Shown here piece by piece: positions 1 through 11,524 of a DNA stretch of 54,897 bases (the first letter of the stretch is position 1; every line of letters begins with the position of its first letter). The DNA comes from Amphimedon queenslandica (Eukaryota; Porifera; Demospongiae; Haplosclerida; Niphatidae), in the NCBI RefSeq assembly GCF_000090795.2, contig NW_003546502.1, positions 85,550 to 140,446 on the forward strand, written 5' to 3'. Below the pieces are notes generated by a model, which saw only the letters and a program-made list of their open reading frames with translations, had not been told where the DNA came from and did not search any database. A program made the translations under genes and the position numbers.

Positions 1-815
1 TTTAGTTTACCTTCCAGCCTTCAATCTCAGTAGTCGTCGTCAATGACTTTTTGACAATACATGTACTTTCATAATCACTTCCTTTTCCTCCTCCCTGTCA
101 GCATGTTTTATGAATGCATAAATCATGTGAGTGTCGTTATCTGTTATTATTCGGATAATCTTCTCCTGTGGTATATCCCACTCCCTCAAAATTTCTTCTA
201 AAGCCTGAGCTATACATTCACTGGTGTGGGGTGATGGGAACCTTTTTCTAGCTATTGTTGTATGATGACATTGGTTGTTACATTTGGTGTAAAAGTGAGC
301 TGTTACTCCCAAGAAGAGAAACCCGCATTCCAGGCTTTGTCCATATATCAGCACAGAGAAATGTGTCATGCATTTTCTATCATTGCCTTGGTCTTCATGA
401 TGTCTAGAGCCTTTCGATCGCAGTACCAATTTTTTCCCATTGAGGCCACTGGTAACCTGGATGGAGTTCCTCTATTAATCTGCCAAACAGCTCATTCTCA
501 ACAAGACTCAGTGGATGATTAGTTCCACCAAAACATATGGCCAACTTTCGTGTAATGGACAAGTGCTTTTGTGACTCTTGCTAAAGTTAACTAAGTGTGA
601 TTGGTATCAAGTGTGCTCGCTCCTTCATCTTCTATGTCCTGAATTTTCTGGTACTCTTCTTTGTAGTGAGATTTGAGGTGATTGGTTAAATAGAAACCAG
701 TAAATTTCGCACCACAGGTAGACATGTCTTGACTGCTATCTCCATTTCCAGCTGAAAGAGGGACTGTAACCTTACATTTGCTTTTCTGAGCTCCTTTATG
801 AAAGTCAAACTAGTT
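1..815 (-). pseudogene. hAT (ZBED-like) transposase remnant with BED zinc finger
   Basis: Read on the minus strand. The N-terminal part (about 815 down to 610) has BED-finger layout: a K-I-W-N...F-D-F start, a C-K-V and a C-G-A-K-F cysteine pair, then the N-H-L-K-S-H histidine pair. The longer ORF (429-40) carries hAT-type transposase core text such as LGVTAHFYT, a PHTSECIAQALEEIL stretch and an IIRIITDND motif, where the Asp fits a catalytic position of the RNase H fold. An in-frame TAG at 810-812 interrupts the BED finger, and the finger and core ORF are not in one open frame. No terminal repeats were found, and the rest of the core may lie outside the window. It is a dead fragment; hAT/ZBED assignment is from motif memory. 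Confidence 0.75.
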
Positions 816-1794
816 CCAGATTTTACTGTTCCTAGGCCTACCTAGTGTTGCCATCTGTCTTTCTTTATTTCTATTAGACTTAATCCTGCTTACAGCGCTT
901 AATAGTGCGCTGTTCCTAGCATGTGCTTAGTTTAGTATGTGATGCATGTACATGTAGTATGTAGTAATAGTTATTGATAAAAATCAGAAAATTATTGTAA
1001 TAGCAAGTACCTTAAGGTAGTCTGAATAGTGCTATAATTACATACTTATTATATTACATACAGTACATAACATTTTACATTGCAGCATACATAATGTAGT
1101 TTCAGTACTCCATACTATTAATGTTTAGTGCTTGTTCTAGTACCCATTATTACACTGCAGTACTAGTCAGACATGGGGCAAAGCAATGTATTTAAACACA
1201 AACACAAGCACTTAAAGGAATTTCAAATGTTTCTTTATAAAACTTTCTTGCCACATAAGTCTTCAGAGTCTTCTATCTACAGACACTTGTGCCTGACTCT
1301 TTTATGTGATTGAAGTAATTGCACACCATGCTTTTTGTGGGCCTTACAACTGAAGCTTTCGCTGTGGCTTTAATCCCTTCCATGATGAATTTATGTGAAA
1401 GCTGTGTAGTGTGTAGTTCCATTTTTTTAGTTCTCATTGTACTTTCAAATTTACTGTATTAATAATTTAATATTTTAGTTGTAGTTTTAGTTATCTGACA
1501 CCCTCTGACAAAGCTCTAGTTTTTCTACATGTATTTTAAGTTCTAGATCTAGTTCTCAGAGCTAAATTTTTAAAATGACATTCAAGAATTACTTTTGCTA
1601 TAGTTCAAGAACAGCACTAGTGTGTGTCAATAATGAAACAGCCCTATCATATTTCCTTTCACAGAAAGGTGTTAATAGACATAGACTAAGTTGACAAGTT
1701 CATAATTGGGGCAAGTCTGGGCAAGGTCATGCACAATGCTAACAACATTTGTAGTTGTTTGGTGGGCGGTATTCATAACCAAGAATTTAATAAC

Positions 1795-1842
1795 ACTAGA
1801 CAAATGTAAAAAATTAAAGGGGCGAGCCTATGCAAGCAAAGC
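1795..1842. repeat. Interspersed repeat end containing GGGGCGAGCCTA
   Basis: The stretch holding AAAGGGGCGAGCCTA recurs inverted at 39903-39950, and its core GGGGCGAGCCTAAGC recurs again at 39368. This is likely the terminus of a dispersed nonautonomous element. Confidence 0.45.
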
Positions 1843-2095
1843 AATGTACATACACTATAGAGATTGACAGACTGACAATACTCATGCATGATTGTGCAAC
1901 TTAAGCAACCCAGAACTTGATAGTCTTGTGTAGTTCTTGATGTACCTTTGTCAATACATGAATTCAAGTTTAGCATTTAGGAAGCATTAAGAAGTAGTCA
2001 CTGCATGAACGATATGGCAACTGCAGCAATGTAGTCCATCCAGTCCTAGTTAGTTCAGGCTGTGACTAACATTTTCACTTTTGGGAAATTTCATT

Positions 2096-2437
2096 GTGAC
2101 GGACGTACAAATTTTACAGTAATTAATAAGTTTTAATATGCTTATATATTTTAGTTGTTAATTTACATTCAATAGGCTGTATTACACATTAGTACCATGT
2201 AGTCATAAGTAAGATTTTTTTTATGTGACAGCTGGAAAGAAGCTTATTGTCCTGTGACGGACGTATTCAGACACGTATGTTATATTAGGTTAAAAGTCTG
2301 TGATTTGTTACATGCAACACAACTGTGTATATTCTTATATTAATCATCTGATTTGTCTGCAAATATTACTTGGATAAAATTTTATTCTGCTGTTTATAGT
2401 TGTTGTTATTGTTTATTTTTGTTTGTGACTGACGTAC
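2096..2437. repeat. Three spaced copies of GTGACKGACGTA
   Basis: GTGACGGACGTAC at 2096-2108, GTGACGGACGTA at 2254-2265 and GTGACTGACGTAC at 2425-2437. Spacing is about 160-170 bp, but the sequence between copies is not obviously repeated. Function unknown. Confidence 0.4.
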
Positions 2438-2759
2438 ACGAAAAACATTGATTTATATAACCTTATATAATATACATGTATACTTAGACAGACTTAACTT
2501 AATATGTTTAGTTACTTTTAAAGTGAAGTTATTAGTTTTTGAAGCAGAAACCACCAAATGTGAACTGTCCTCTACTGCCTACTACCATTGGAGCATTGGA
2601 GCAATAAAAAGTAAATACTGCAAAAAGTTGCTGCTCTCAAATCTGCAAGAGATGTCCAAAAGACTATCCTCAACTTTTCATATCTGCAAAGCATCTGTTT
2701 CAGCTAATTCAATCTATCTGGTCTCCTTTGTGACATGATGTAGGTCAACCATGTGTTCT

Positions 2760-2966
2760 TGTTAAAAGGTTTAGCTCTTGCAATAATCAGCACAACAATA
2801 AAACGGTAACAATAGCTGAAAGGAATAATAGATTGTACAGCTTTAAATAAGGAGTGTATGCAACACATCACAATACATCATATTACATCAGTTTACATAC
2901 TTGTGGTTACATACAATAAAAAGTACAGTCCAAAGAGTAAAACGAATATATACGCATATACTAACA
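2760..2966 (-). repeat. copia-1 3' LTR
   Basis: On the minus strand it begins TGTTAGTATATG and ends TTTTAACA, so TG...CA ends are present. It aligns along its length with 6808-7005. A TATA-like TTATTTAAAG lies on the minus strand at about 2843-2852. Confidence 0.9.
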
Positions 2967-2980
2967 CTCCTTCTCACTTG
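2967..2980 (-). promoter_or_regulatory. copia-1 polypurine tract
   Basis: On the minus strand AAGTGAGAAGGAG abuts the start of the 3' LTR, the expected place for plus-strand priming. The RNase H ORF stops inside it. Confidence 0.75.
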
Positions 2981-3581
2981 CAGACTGTTAGTTCTTTGAT
3001 ACCAGCTAATTCTCTCGATTTCTGTAGTTGTACTCTTCCTAGTCCCTTTGTGAGCATATCTGCTATCGTTTTACTTGTACAGCAGTATTGTAATTCGATA
3101 TTAAGATTGTGTACTTGTTCACGGATGAAATAATACTTAATATCAATGTGTTTTACCTTTCTGTGATACTGAGGATTCCTTGATATAGCATTAGCTTCCT
3201 GGTTGTCTTCATTTATTAAGACTGGCTTGTCTAGTGTATCAGCTATCACTTGATAGAGAAGCTTAAGCGATACAGCATATTGTGCAGCTCCAGCTAGACC
3301 TATATAGGCTTCTGCCTTAGAGAGTGCAACAGAAGTGTGCTTTTTGCTCTGCCAGGTGAAAGCAGAGTGCCTCATAAATGAAAGAGGAACCCAGATGTTT
3401 ACTTGCAGTCATTCCTATCACATCCCCAATCAGAATCAGAATACCCAATCAAATCTTTAGATCCACCTCTCTTGTACAATAAACCATAGTGGCTAGTGCC
3501 TCTCAGATATCTTAAATTGCGTTTGACTGCTGTCATGTGTTGCGTGGTTGGGTTAGAGCAAAAACATGCTGTGATACTCAC
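2974..3581 (-). pseudogene. copia-1 RNase H region of pol
   Basis: Two adjacent minus-strand ORFs in different frames form the end of pol. 3581-3399 carries the RT-to-RNase H linker (AVKRNLRYLRGTSHYGLLY and SDSDWGCD, with the first RNase H aspartate in the SDW context). 3375-2974 carries VALSKAEAYIGLA with the catalytic glutamate region, then INEDNQEANAISRNPQYH, HIDIKYYFIREQV and the terminal ADMLTKGL. The usual order in Ty1/copia RNase H is kept. The frame change near 3390 and lost upstream RT frames make this a pseudogene. Confidence 0.88.
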
Positions 3582-4532
3582 TGCATGTGATGTCTGTCAT
3601 TGAGAGATACAGCAGACTTCCAACTAATGATTGGTTGTCAACATATTCACTCCATTAATTAGCTTAGTTCGAGTGTCGTTGAATGTGGCTTGACCTATCA
3701 AAATAATTTAGCTCTCCAAGGTCTTTCTCAAACATATTTGATAAAACAGATTTGACCTCAATCATTGTCTTTACTTTTTTCTGCTAGTAGTACATACCAA
3801 TAATAAAATCATCTCCACTTACAGCTTTGTAGATACAGGGATCACTAACGGTTTGAAAGAATCAAATCTCCTTTAGCTTCTGATCAAGAACTGAGTTCCA
3901 ACATCTTGGAACTTGCTTCAAATCATAGAGACTGTGGTTGAGTCTACAGACCAGCTTCTCCTTCACTTTCTCAACATAATCTTCAGGTTGATCCATGTAG
4001 ACCTCTTCTTCAAGAAAGCCATTCAAGAAGGCTGTAGTTACATCCATTTGGAGACCTGTTTGACCATTCTGTACAGCTAGAGCAAGTATTAGACGTACTG
4101 ATTCGAATCTAGCTACTGGACTGAATGTCTCATCATAATCAAGGCAACAAGTCGAGCTTTGTATCTTTCCACTTGACCATCAGCTCCTGTCTTAACATTG
4201 TAAACCCACTTATAACCAATGGGTTTCTTGCCCTCTGGTAATTTAACTAACTCCCATGCTTTATTTGACTCGATTGACTTTAATTCTCCTTGCATTGCTT
4301 CAGACCATTTCTCTCTCTCATTACTTGTCATAGCTTCTGTTACAGACTGTGGTTCTCTTCTCTGAGAATGTGCTGTATAGATGCAAGTACCATAATAATC
4401 AGGACGTCTCCTTTCACAATGAGATCTTTTGACTGTCAGTTTCTCCTTCTGTCTCGGTATTTGTTTCTTTAGCATCTGGTACATCATTCTGATCTGGTAC
4501 ATCATTCTGATCTGGTACAGCATCTTCTGCAT
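3582..4532 (-). pseudogene. copia-1 reverse transcriptase region of pol
   Basis: 4532-4113 holds the RT N-terminus: EPQSVTEAM, a WSEAMQGELKSIESNKAWELV stretch, then GYKWVYNVK and a KARLVA motif before a frameshift. 4047-3862 holds [21 protein letters not shown], where the first catalytic Asp of RT lies in the DVTTAFLNG motif, and SLYDLKQVPRCWN. The catalytic YVDD box, expected near 3785-3815, is degenerate: the frame reads GMYY followed by a stop. An enzyme from this copy could not work. Confidence 0.88.
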
Positions 4533-5409
4533 TATCTGTCTGATTGGAATTTAGATCGATTCCAAAGTGATTACTATTCTCAGTGATAGACTCATCTTGC
4601 TCCTTCTCAAATCCTAGCTTCATCTCATCAAAAACAACATCTCGACTATAAAATACTCGATTGTCATAGAGTCTGTATCCCTTTGTAGTATTGCTGTAGC
4701 CAAGTAGAATACATCGTCTTGCTTTAGGATCGAGTTTTGATTGTTCATCTTTTGGAATATGAGAATAAGCAGTACAGCCAAATACTAGGTCTTCTACCAT
4801 TCCATGCTTCATGAGGGGTCATATTGATAACAGCTCTAGTGTAGCTACGATTCTTCAATTACACTGCTGTAGAAAGTGCCTCTTCCCAGAATCTGTAATG
4901 TAATGTAGAACTTGTGAGCATTAAAAATACAGCTTTAATGAGAGTTCTATTGAGCCTTTCAGCAACTCCATTCTGCTCTGGGTTTTTAGGAACACTGAAC
5001 ACATGCTTTATCCCCTCTCTTTACATATTCATTGAATTCAGTGGTTGTGTACTCTCCTCTATTGTCAGTACGGAGTACCTTCAATTTAAGTAATGACTCT
5101 AGTTCCACTTGTGCTTTCCATTTGAGGAACTTGCTGAATGCTTCACTTTTCTGCTTTAGGACATATATCCTTATATAGTGTCTCGTCATCCACTAATGTG
5201 AGAAAATATTTTGCTCCACTGAGTGATGGTGTCTTCATTGGACTGCATATGTCACTGTGTACTAATTCAAGAGAATTTTGTAGTCTAGTCTTTCCTTTCT
5301 TTGGAAATGGACTTCTGTGAAGCTTACCATCAACGCATAATTTACGAAGAGTTATAGACTTGGCTGTGTTGTAATCAAAATCATCAACTAGCTTTTGATT
5401 TGAGAGCAT
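4414..5409 (-). pseudogene. copia-1 integrase region of pol
   Basis: Minus-strand pieces in three frames. 5409-5143 has the GAG-pre-integrase cysteines (LCVDGK), then LVHSDICSPM with the first DDE Asp and YFLTLVDDET. 5189-4986 has LRTDNRGEYTTTEFNEY with the second Asp; the glutamate region lies near 4975-4950 in a broken frame. 4812-4414 is the integrase C-terminal GKxxYRLYD-type region (CILLGYSNTTKGYRLYD). A short in-frame repeat of DQNDVP comes from an 18 bp minisatellite around 4480-4520. Frameshifts prevent a continuous product. Confidence 0.88.
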
Positions 5410-5559
5410 ATGTAGACCACTCTCACTTAAATGACCAAATCTCTGATGCCATATATATTCTTTTGAGACTGTTAACTGTGCATCACTAACATGAGCTTGA
5501 TGATTTTGTCGACAACGTAAGTAGTAAAGATCTCCTCTCTTAGTACCTGTAGCAATTAT

Positions 5560-5880
5560 TCATTTATTGTCATCAATGATATTACAATGTGATTTGTAGA
5601 AGTCAACTCTCTTTCCAAGCTTAGTAACTTTCGATATACTCCATAGATTATAGGCTAATTCAGGTACATACAGCACATCACCAGTAATGGTTTTACCACC
5701 TTCTAACTCGAGTTTGAGGGCAACTACTCCCTTCCCAACTCCTTCGAGAGTATGTCCATCACCAAGGGTGACACTCTGTGATTCCTCTAATGACTTGTAT
5801 TCAACGAACAGACTCCTGTTGTTACTGATATGAGGTTGCACCTGAGTCAATGATTTTTAACAGTCAGGATTTGTAGATCC
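5560..5880 (-). pseudogene. copia-1 aspartic protease region
   Basis: ORF 5850-5560 reads SVTLGDGHTLEGVGKGVVAL and later VLYVPELAYNLWSISK, the conserved body of the copia retropepsin. The active-site sequence DSGATS can be read in a neighbouring frame on the minus strand around 5835-5855, but frameshifts on both sides cut it off from gag and from the protease body. Confidence 0.85.
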
Positions 5881-6725
5881 AACAGATTGAGCTTGACTGA
5901 CCATCAGGCCTACCATATCACATTCACTCTCTGAATCACTGCTGTGCCTGGTTTGTGTGCTGTGTGCAGCATGCTTTCCAGCTCTCTCATCTGGTCCTTT
6001 AGCTTTAGCTACTGGCTTGTGCTCATGTCTAGGCTCATATGACTTTTGCTTGTTTCTTCCGTGACCTCTCTCGGGACAGTTCCTCTGATAATGTCCTAGC
6101 TTCTGACAATGATGACACCGTATGCTTTTCTTGTGTCTCATAGAGAATGCTCCATCGTTGCTACTCGAGTCATGTTCATTGAGCTTTCTCTCTTCGTGTA
6201 GTAGTCTCTCTGTAACTATAGGTACCTTCTTGTTCGCTTCCTGTGCCATGACTATGGTACTGTAGCTCTCTGGTAAACTGGCAAGCAATTGTACGGCTCT
6301 ATCCTCATTGTCCATAACAACTCCCATCACTGACAGCTCGTTGAAAGTCTCTGTCATCCCATTGATGTGTTGCTGAACAGAACCTCCGTCCTTCAACTTC
6401 AACAACTGAAGGTTACGTCTCAAGACTAACTTGTTGGCCCAAGTCTTCTTCTGGAATTGATCGGCTAGCTTCTGCCACACAGTGACTGGGTCATCCGGCT
6501 CACAAATGATATAGAGCAAGGAAGGTTCGATAACTATAGTTGCAAGAGCCTTGTTCTTCTTGGACTTATACTTGGCCTTTTTGTCCACACTGTCACTAAC
6601 ATTGGGGACAGAATCACTGTTGTCCACAACACCCCAAAGACCGTCTTTCACCAGTGCCATCTTGCACTGTATTTTCCAGGTCCTATAATTTGACCCGTTC
6701 CACTGACTGACAGTAACAGCTGACT
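5857..6725 (-). pseudogene. copia-1 gag (UBN2-type) with zinc knuckle
   Basis: The open frame from 6660 extends upstream without a stop to about 6725 (reading WNGSNYRTWKIQCK before the first Met), the typical N-terminal helix of copia Gag, so the Met at 6660 is internal and the true start is lost or mutated; an in-frame TAG lies just upstream. The body includes a WQKLADQFQKK-type segment, an LLKLKDGGSVQQHI motif, a VQLLASLPESY segment and TERLLHEERKL. A CCHC zinc knuckle (C-x2-C-x4-H-x4-C) is encoded at 6076-6117. About 290 codons are open, close to normal gag length. Confidence 0.88.
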
Positions 6726-6789
6726 TAGACTACTCAGCCTTAGCACTCACTTGCAGCAGTCCTTATCGACAGTATTGTAGAATCAGAAT

Positions 6790-6807
6790 GCTGCTGGGCT
6801 CATAACC
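6790..6807 (-). promoter_or_regulatory. copia-1 primer binding site for initiator tRNA-Met internal region
   Basis: Directly inside the 5' LTR the minus strand reads GGTTATGAGCCCAGCAGC. Its complement, GCTGCTGGGCTCATAACC, matches the anticodon stem-loop of initiator tRNA-Met, not the tRNA 3' end. Drosophila copia is known to use a 5' half of tRNA-iMet in this way. Confidence 0.75.
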
Positions 6808-7005
6808 TTTTGAAAGCTTCAGCTCTTGCGATAATCAGCACAACAATAAAACAGTAACAATAAATAATGAATTGCATAGCTTTAAATAAGGAGTGTATGC
6901 ATTACATCACAATACAGCATATTACATCAGTTTACATACTTGTGGTTACATACAATAAAAACTACAGTCCAAAGTGTTAAACAAATATATACACATATAC
7001 CAACA
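6808..7005 (-). repeat. copia-1 5' LTR
   Basis: Aligns with 2760-2966; about 198 bp with small deletions. On the minus strand it starts TGTTGGTATATG. The TG...CA end next to the PBS has mutated. Confidence 0.9.
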
Positions 7006-9484
7006 CTTCTTTGCACACATTTTAGATAGCAGTGTCTTTAGACCCTTCCTCTGTAGGTAGCGAAGGGGCGGGGCAAGACTAGATATCTTTAAACTGAGAT
7101 GATGACAGTGAGAGGTTGTTGCAGCTATTAAAAAGTTGATGGCTCTTGAAGGGAGGCAAAAATTTATTTTGGGAAATTATTTAAAGATATAGCAGGGGCC
7201 TGCCTTAAAATGCTTTATTCTGTAAGGGGAAGAGCTTTGATGCCTGTTTCATGAATTTACTGTCGAACTCAAACCTGTTCAAGAGGGAAGAACAACTTCT
7301 AGAGAATTAACTGTCATTGAGCAAAATGCCGTCCGATACACAGTGGGATGTGTCATTCGTATAGTAGTAGATGAAGTTAGTAGAAAACAATAGAAAATAA
7401 GGAGATTATTCATCAAATGGGTAAGAAGTTAGATAAAGAAGAAAGGGGATGGAATGAACACCCATCAAGCAATGTATGAACTTGGTAAATTGTTGTGGCC
7501 TATGTATCATTGATGATGTAGTGTATGACTTATTAGCATGGGTATGTGAAGATGAAGATCAGGTCACTGATAAGCCCAAAAGAAATAGAGGAGGAAGATG
7601 TTAGACAAGCCTGTTCACCTTTGGGTCACAGTTACAGGCAACAGCAAGGCACACAGGATAATGGAAAAACAGAAAACTGATCATATTCAAAGGTATAACG
7701 TGTAGGTCTCTTAGAAAGGAATTAGAATCACAGGATTAGACAGTCTGCAGAATACAAATACTTTATTTATTGTTAGAGTGTTAATTTTTTTATTGGAATT
7801 ATTATCATTATCATTGTAAAAAGTAATTTATTAGTATTGACAATAATTAGATATATTATTATTTGCTATAGTATTTCTTAATTAAAATTTGATAAGGGAA
7901 GTTAAACGGGTACATGTACATCTCCGTTTCTGAAGGGGATGGCTAACATTGTTGTCCATTGTTGTTTCCTCTTCCTCACATTTCCCCATCACCAATAGCC
8001 ATTGTATGTTAAGTATTGCTTATGTATTGTACTGAAATGTACATACACTGGGATTGTCACTCCTCCCACCTCATGCCCTTTGCTGTCCAAAGAATGAATC
8101 GACAGGATCTTGATTGAAATGTTCAGAAAGAATGAAGAGGCGTTCATGCTGTGAAAGTATGAAACACAAGCTAATATAAATAAGATGGCTCATTCAATTA
8201 CCTCACCTGTTATTTTTGAAAACCTTCCAGTGTCTCTTGACTTGAAGTCATTTTCTTCTTTTAATTAGTAGTGAATCCTTCCCTATGTCCTCTGAATAAC
8301 CCAAGAAGTCATCTTCTAGCCACTAATGGATTACTGAATGGAAAAATTTAAGGCGAATAACTTATATCTTGAATCATTGATGCTTTTGTATGGCTTCAGA
8401 TCAGTTCTTTTTCCATCAGTTGAATCTCTCTTGTTCATACTGTCAAAGAAATGATTGAACGTGTAACAAAATTTAGCTGTTTCATTATACTTATCATAAT
8501 CTAATATTTTAAAAGCTGAACTTACAGAATAACTGAATACCTATTAATGGCAATTTATCCAAATGCATAACTACTTATGTACATGTACATGCCTGAGCTG
8601 CCAAGTTCACTTTCATTTTGGAAAATGATATTAAGAAAGTATGCTCGTATGCTAGTTGGTGTCCAATGTAAAGACCACTGTCAGCTTGTGTCTTTTAATT
8701 AAGAATATGAAGGTGCTCCCAAAATAGATACTTGCCGTTGTTCTGAAAAGTAAATATATTGGAGATAAACACAGCAGACTTACCCACATACATGTACATG
8801 TACATCTAATACCACCCATGGCTGAAGAAAGCCAACAGTGATGTGCAGTTTTAATCAGGTATAGAACATCACAGATGCAATATACATGTATAAACCTAAT
8901 CTATTATGACAGTTGATTGTCAAAATGTAACTCCATCCTTCTTGTATTTTGCAATTCCTATTTGTTTGAAAAACTTTCTACTTGTCTTTGCTCTATCACA
9001 TACAAATGCAACACCATACATGTACATACATACAGATTATGTTAAAGTAGTCAAAATTTATAGATGTAACAAACTTTAAAATTCATTTCTTTTTCTAAAT
9101 GTCTCACAGCCACTCAAATAATCGACTGAAAAGAATGACTGGTTGCACCAAGAGAACATAAAACTACATGTACACTTGCAAATATTGCAAGAATTTTAGC
9201 AATAACTTTTGTTAGAAAATTGGCATAGGAAAACTTTAGTTTTATTCCCTAACCATTATTGTTAGCATGTAAGTAGCAATCATGTGATTTGGCTTGGTAT
9301 CATGAGTCACTTGCTTTTCGAATACTTGTAGATAATGATTTACATCTCCAAGATTCACAAAACTGTGAAGTTTTTGTCCTGTTTTATTAAAAGCTAAGTT
9401 TTCTTGTATCTTCATTTCATCAAAAACAAAGCTAATAACCTAAGTTAAATAAGCTCAGTATTGATAGCGTACCTCTGCTTGTCC
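7006..9484. other. Intergenic stretch with one possible coding relic
   Basis: Mostly AT-rich noncoding sequence with several TACATGTA palindromes (7911, 8580, 8789, 8795). A short plus-strand frame at 7295-7393 reads SRELTVIEQNAVRYTVGCVI. It resembles a recurrent 'ENAIRYASGYV' motif of invertebrate repeat-associated proteins and is probably a fragment of a dead element. Confidence 0.4.
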
Positions 9485-10603
9485 TTAAGTTGATTTACTT
9501 TTGTCTACTCCATAATTGAACCCAACCCAGTCATTCAAGGTGTGTCTCATAGGTAACTCAATGCCTGATTTATGCATTACTTTGGTAACAAGCGTGACAG
9601 GTTGAGATACTGTCTCAAAAATATAGGATGCCAACGCATTCCTTTCTCTCCCTTTACTTTCGAAGCAGCTACCTATATTTTGAATTATTTGTGTCAAGGA
9701 AATATTTTGATTTCACTAGCCTGCTGTTCCCAAGAAACTCGTTGAAAATCTGACAAAAGTAAAGATTTCATTTCAGCGACCCTATCCTTTATAACTGCTT
9801 CTTTCTCACAATTTAATTCTTCGTCAGTCTCAACCCTTTTTCCACATGCCAATGACTCAAGCTTTTGCTTCATTCTAGCTATTCTCTTTTTACACATCTC
9901 CATAGCTTTGCGAAGTGCTTGTAGCATCTTCATATGCCTAGACATTTAATGCTCATTAATAAATAAGGGGTTGATATCTACAATACTTACTTAAAATTTG
10001 TAGTTCTTTTCTGAATAGTACTATCAGTCTTTTTTGAACGAAAGCACGGAGCAATCAGTATGCTTTGATAAGCTGCACACTGTACACACCTAATATTGTC
10101 ACTGAGCAGTTGATAGCTGGAACACTGAACAATACATGCATACTCCTACTGACACACAAAACCCAGTATCCAGATAGGCAACATCAGTTTTATCATCTGA
10201 TAATATTGGAAATTCTTTTACTCTTTGCTAGTCAGTAAACCTTTAATCAGGGTTTCCAACACAATTACTAAGAGTTGACAACCTTTTCAGATGATCAATC
10301 AGTGACTCATGCAGGATTTATCTCTGAAGGTATTTGAGAACACTTTGTGTGTGTGTCTACATGGTGGCCATTTACATGCTCTAAACATGATATATCAGAC
10401 TTGACTACATGTGCAACTGATTCAGACACTACCTGTGGAGAAAGACTTAGATCGTCCTGCAAAGGTTACTATCCAGTCAGTTGGTAGAATTGGATTTTTT
10501 CTTGACAACATTGGCTTTTCTCTTGGATCCAATCCTTCCTTTACTCCTCTTACCATGGCCTTTCTTCCATTTCTCACCACGCTGCTTGTATAAAATGGAG
10601 AAT
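9485..10603 (-). pseudogene. Unrecognised minus-strand exon cluster, possible broken gene
   Basis: Three pieces. 10603 to about 10434 starts after a good acceptor (TTTGCACAG) and reads NSPFYTSSVVRNGRKAMV, then KNPILPTDWIVTFAGRSKSF; it ends at a CAG|GTAGTG donor or a TGA just after it. 9945-9694 is rich in Lys, Arg and Glu (ALRKAMEMCKKRIARMKQKL), a likely coiled coil, and ends SDFQRVSWEQQ. 9697-9485 overlaps it by four bases in another frame and reads GIELPMRHTLNDWVGFNYG. The coiled coil followed by 'FQRxxWEQQ' recalls the region after the THAP finger in P-element-like transposases, but that is a weak match. Splice phases do not join the three pieces cleanly. Confidence 0.35.
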
Positions 10604-11524
10604 TCTGTGCAAAAGATTTAAGTATAAATATACCTAATTAATATACTTTTCAGTTTTCTATGTGTCACAAACAAGATGTATTTCAGTATAAATAATCAGT
10701 AATGATGCTCCTTTAAATTGATTATTGTATAAGTAGTGAAGAAATGTGTCAAAAAGTAGGGTACCTGTTAATAATTGTTATACTTGCAAAATTGTTATTT
10801 TTGAGTCTCAAGTTCAAAGAAAAGTAGTCTAAACAATAAAGGGAGTGTTATTATTCCTAAATTTACGCACTTGGTACTACTCAGTGGGCGGTTAAAAATT
10901 CAACAAGCTTGAAAGTGGAATGGACCATGTTTTGGCATTGTATGTCTCTATGGCTGTTTCTCAGCCATAGCAGCCTGTAACTATGCAAGAAGTTAGCAGA
11001 GTCCTGTCAGAAGTATGTGTAAGATAATCCAGTGAATGAATTTCTTCAAGCTACATGGCTCACTAACTGTAACACGCTCTGTTTGAAGGATGTGACGTCA
11101 CTTTTTGATCTTTGTACAGCACCATGTATCAGTTTCCTATCCCTGTCCACAAAACTATGATTTGATGGTAGACTAAGGCCCTGTTTACTTATTTAGATAT
11201 GATATAAAATAGTCTTGGCTTCTCCTTTTAGTCGTATTCCTTGTCCTGTCTTATGTTAGTCTAGTTTGTACAACTTTACACTATACCCTCAAAGAGGTTT
11301 GAAACAGGTTTAGAAATAAATCAGTTTGTGTGGAAAATTTCAATGTGGTGAGAAACAGACTTATGTAAATCACCTGAGGAGGTAGTTTGAGATAATCAAA
11401 ACTTGTTTAAGTACTGAAGGAGCCGTATTATGTATGCAATGTAGCATTATGAACTGATTTAACCAAAGCTACATGTGGACACAATTAAGCTGGTTTCTGA
11501 ACTGCTTTCATCCAAACTGGTTTG
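10604..11524. other. AT-rich intergenic stretch, nothing recognised
   Basis: No sustained ORF and no terminal repeats were seen. Confidence 0.5.

Larger units (their letters stand above)
816..2447. other. AT-rich intergenic stretch, no gene seen
   Basis: No credible coding region on either strand. It holds TACATGTA palindromes (for example 949-956), a short segment at 1795-1842 shared in inverted orientation with 39903-39950, and two copies of the motif GTGACGGACGTA. Confidence 0.6.
2760..7005 (-). mobile_element. Ty1/copia LTR retrotransposon, complete but degenerate (copia-1)
   Basis: A full-length element of about 4.25 kb read right to left: 5' LTR 6808-7005, PBS, gag, protease, integrase, reverse transcriptase, RNase H, PPT, 3' LTR 2760-2966. 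Integrase before RT is the defining Ty1/copia order. Flanking bases GTTCT (2755-2759) and CTTCT (7006-7010) match at 4 of 5 positions, as expected for a mutated 5 bp target-site duplication. Stops and frameshifts break every pol domain, and the two LTRs differ by substitutions and small indels, so the insertion is old and inactive. Confidence 0.93.

Noticed and set aside
2448..2738. 96-codon plus-strand ORF before copia-1
   Set aside because: No motif, AT-driven composition, no splice or start context.
10411..10593. 60-codon plus-strand ORF
   Set aside because: The opposite strand has a better candidate exon with an acceptor and protein-like composition.
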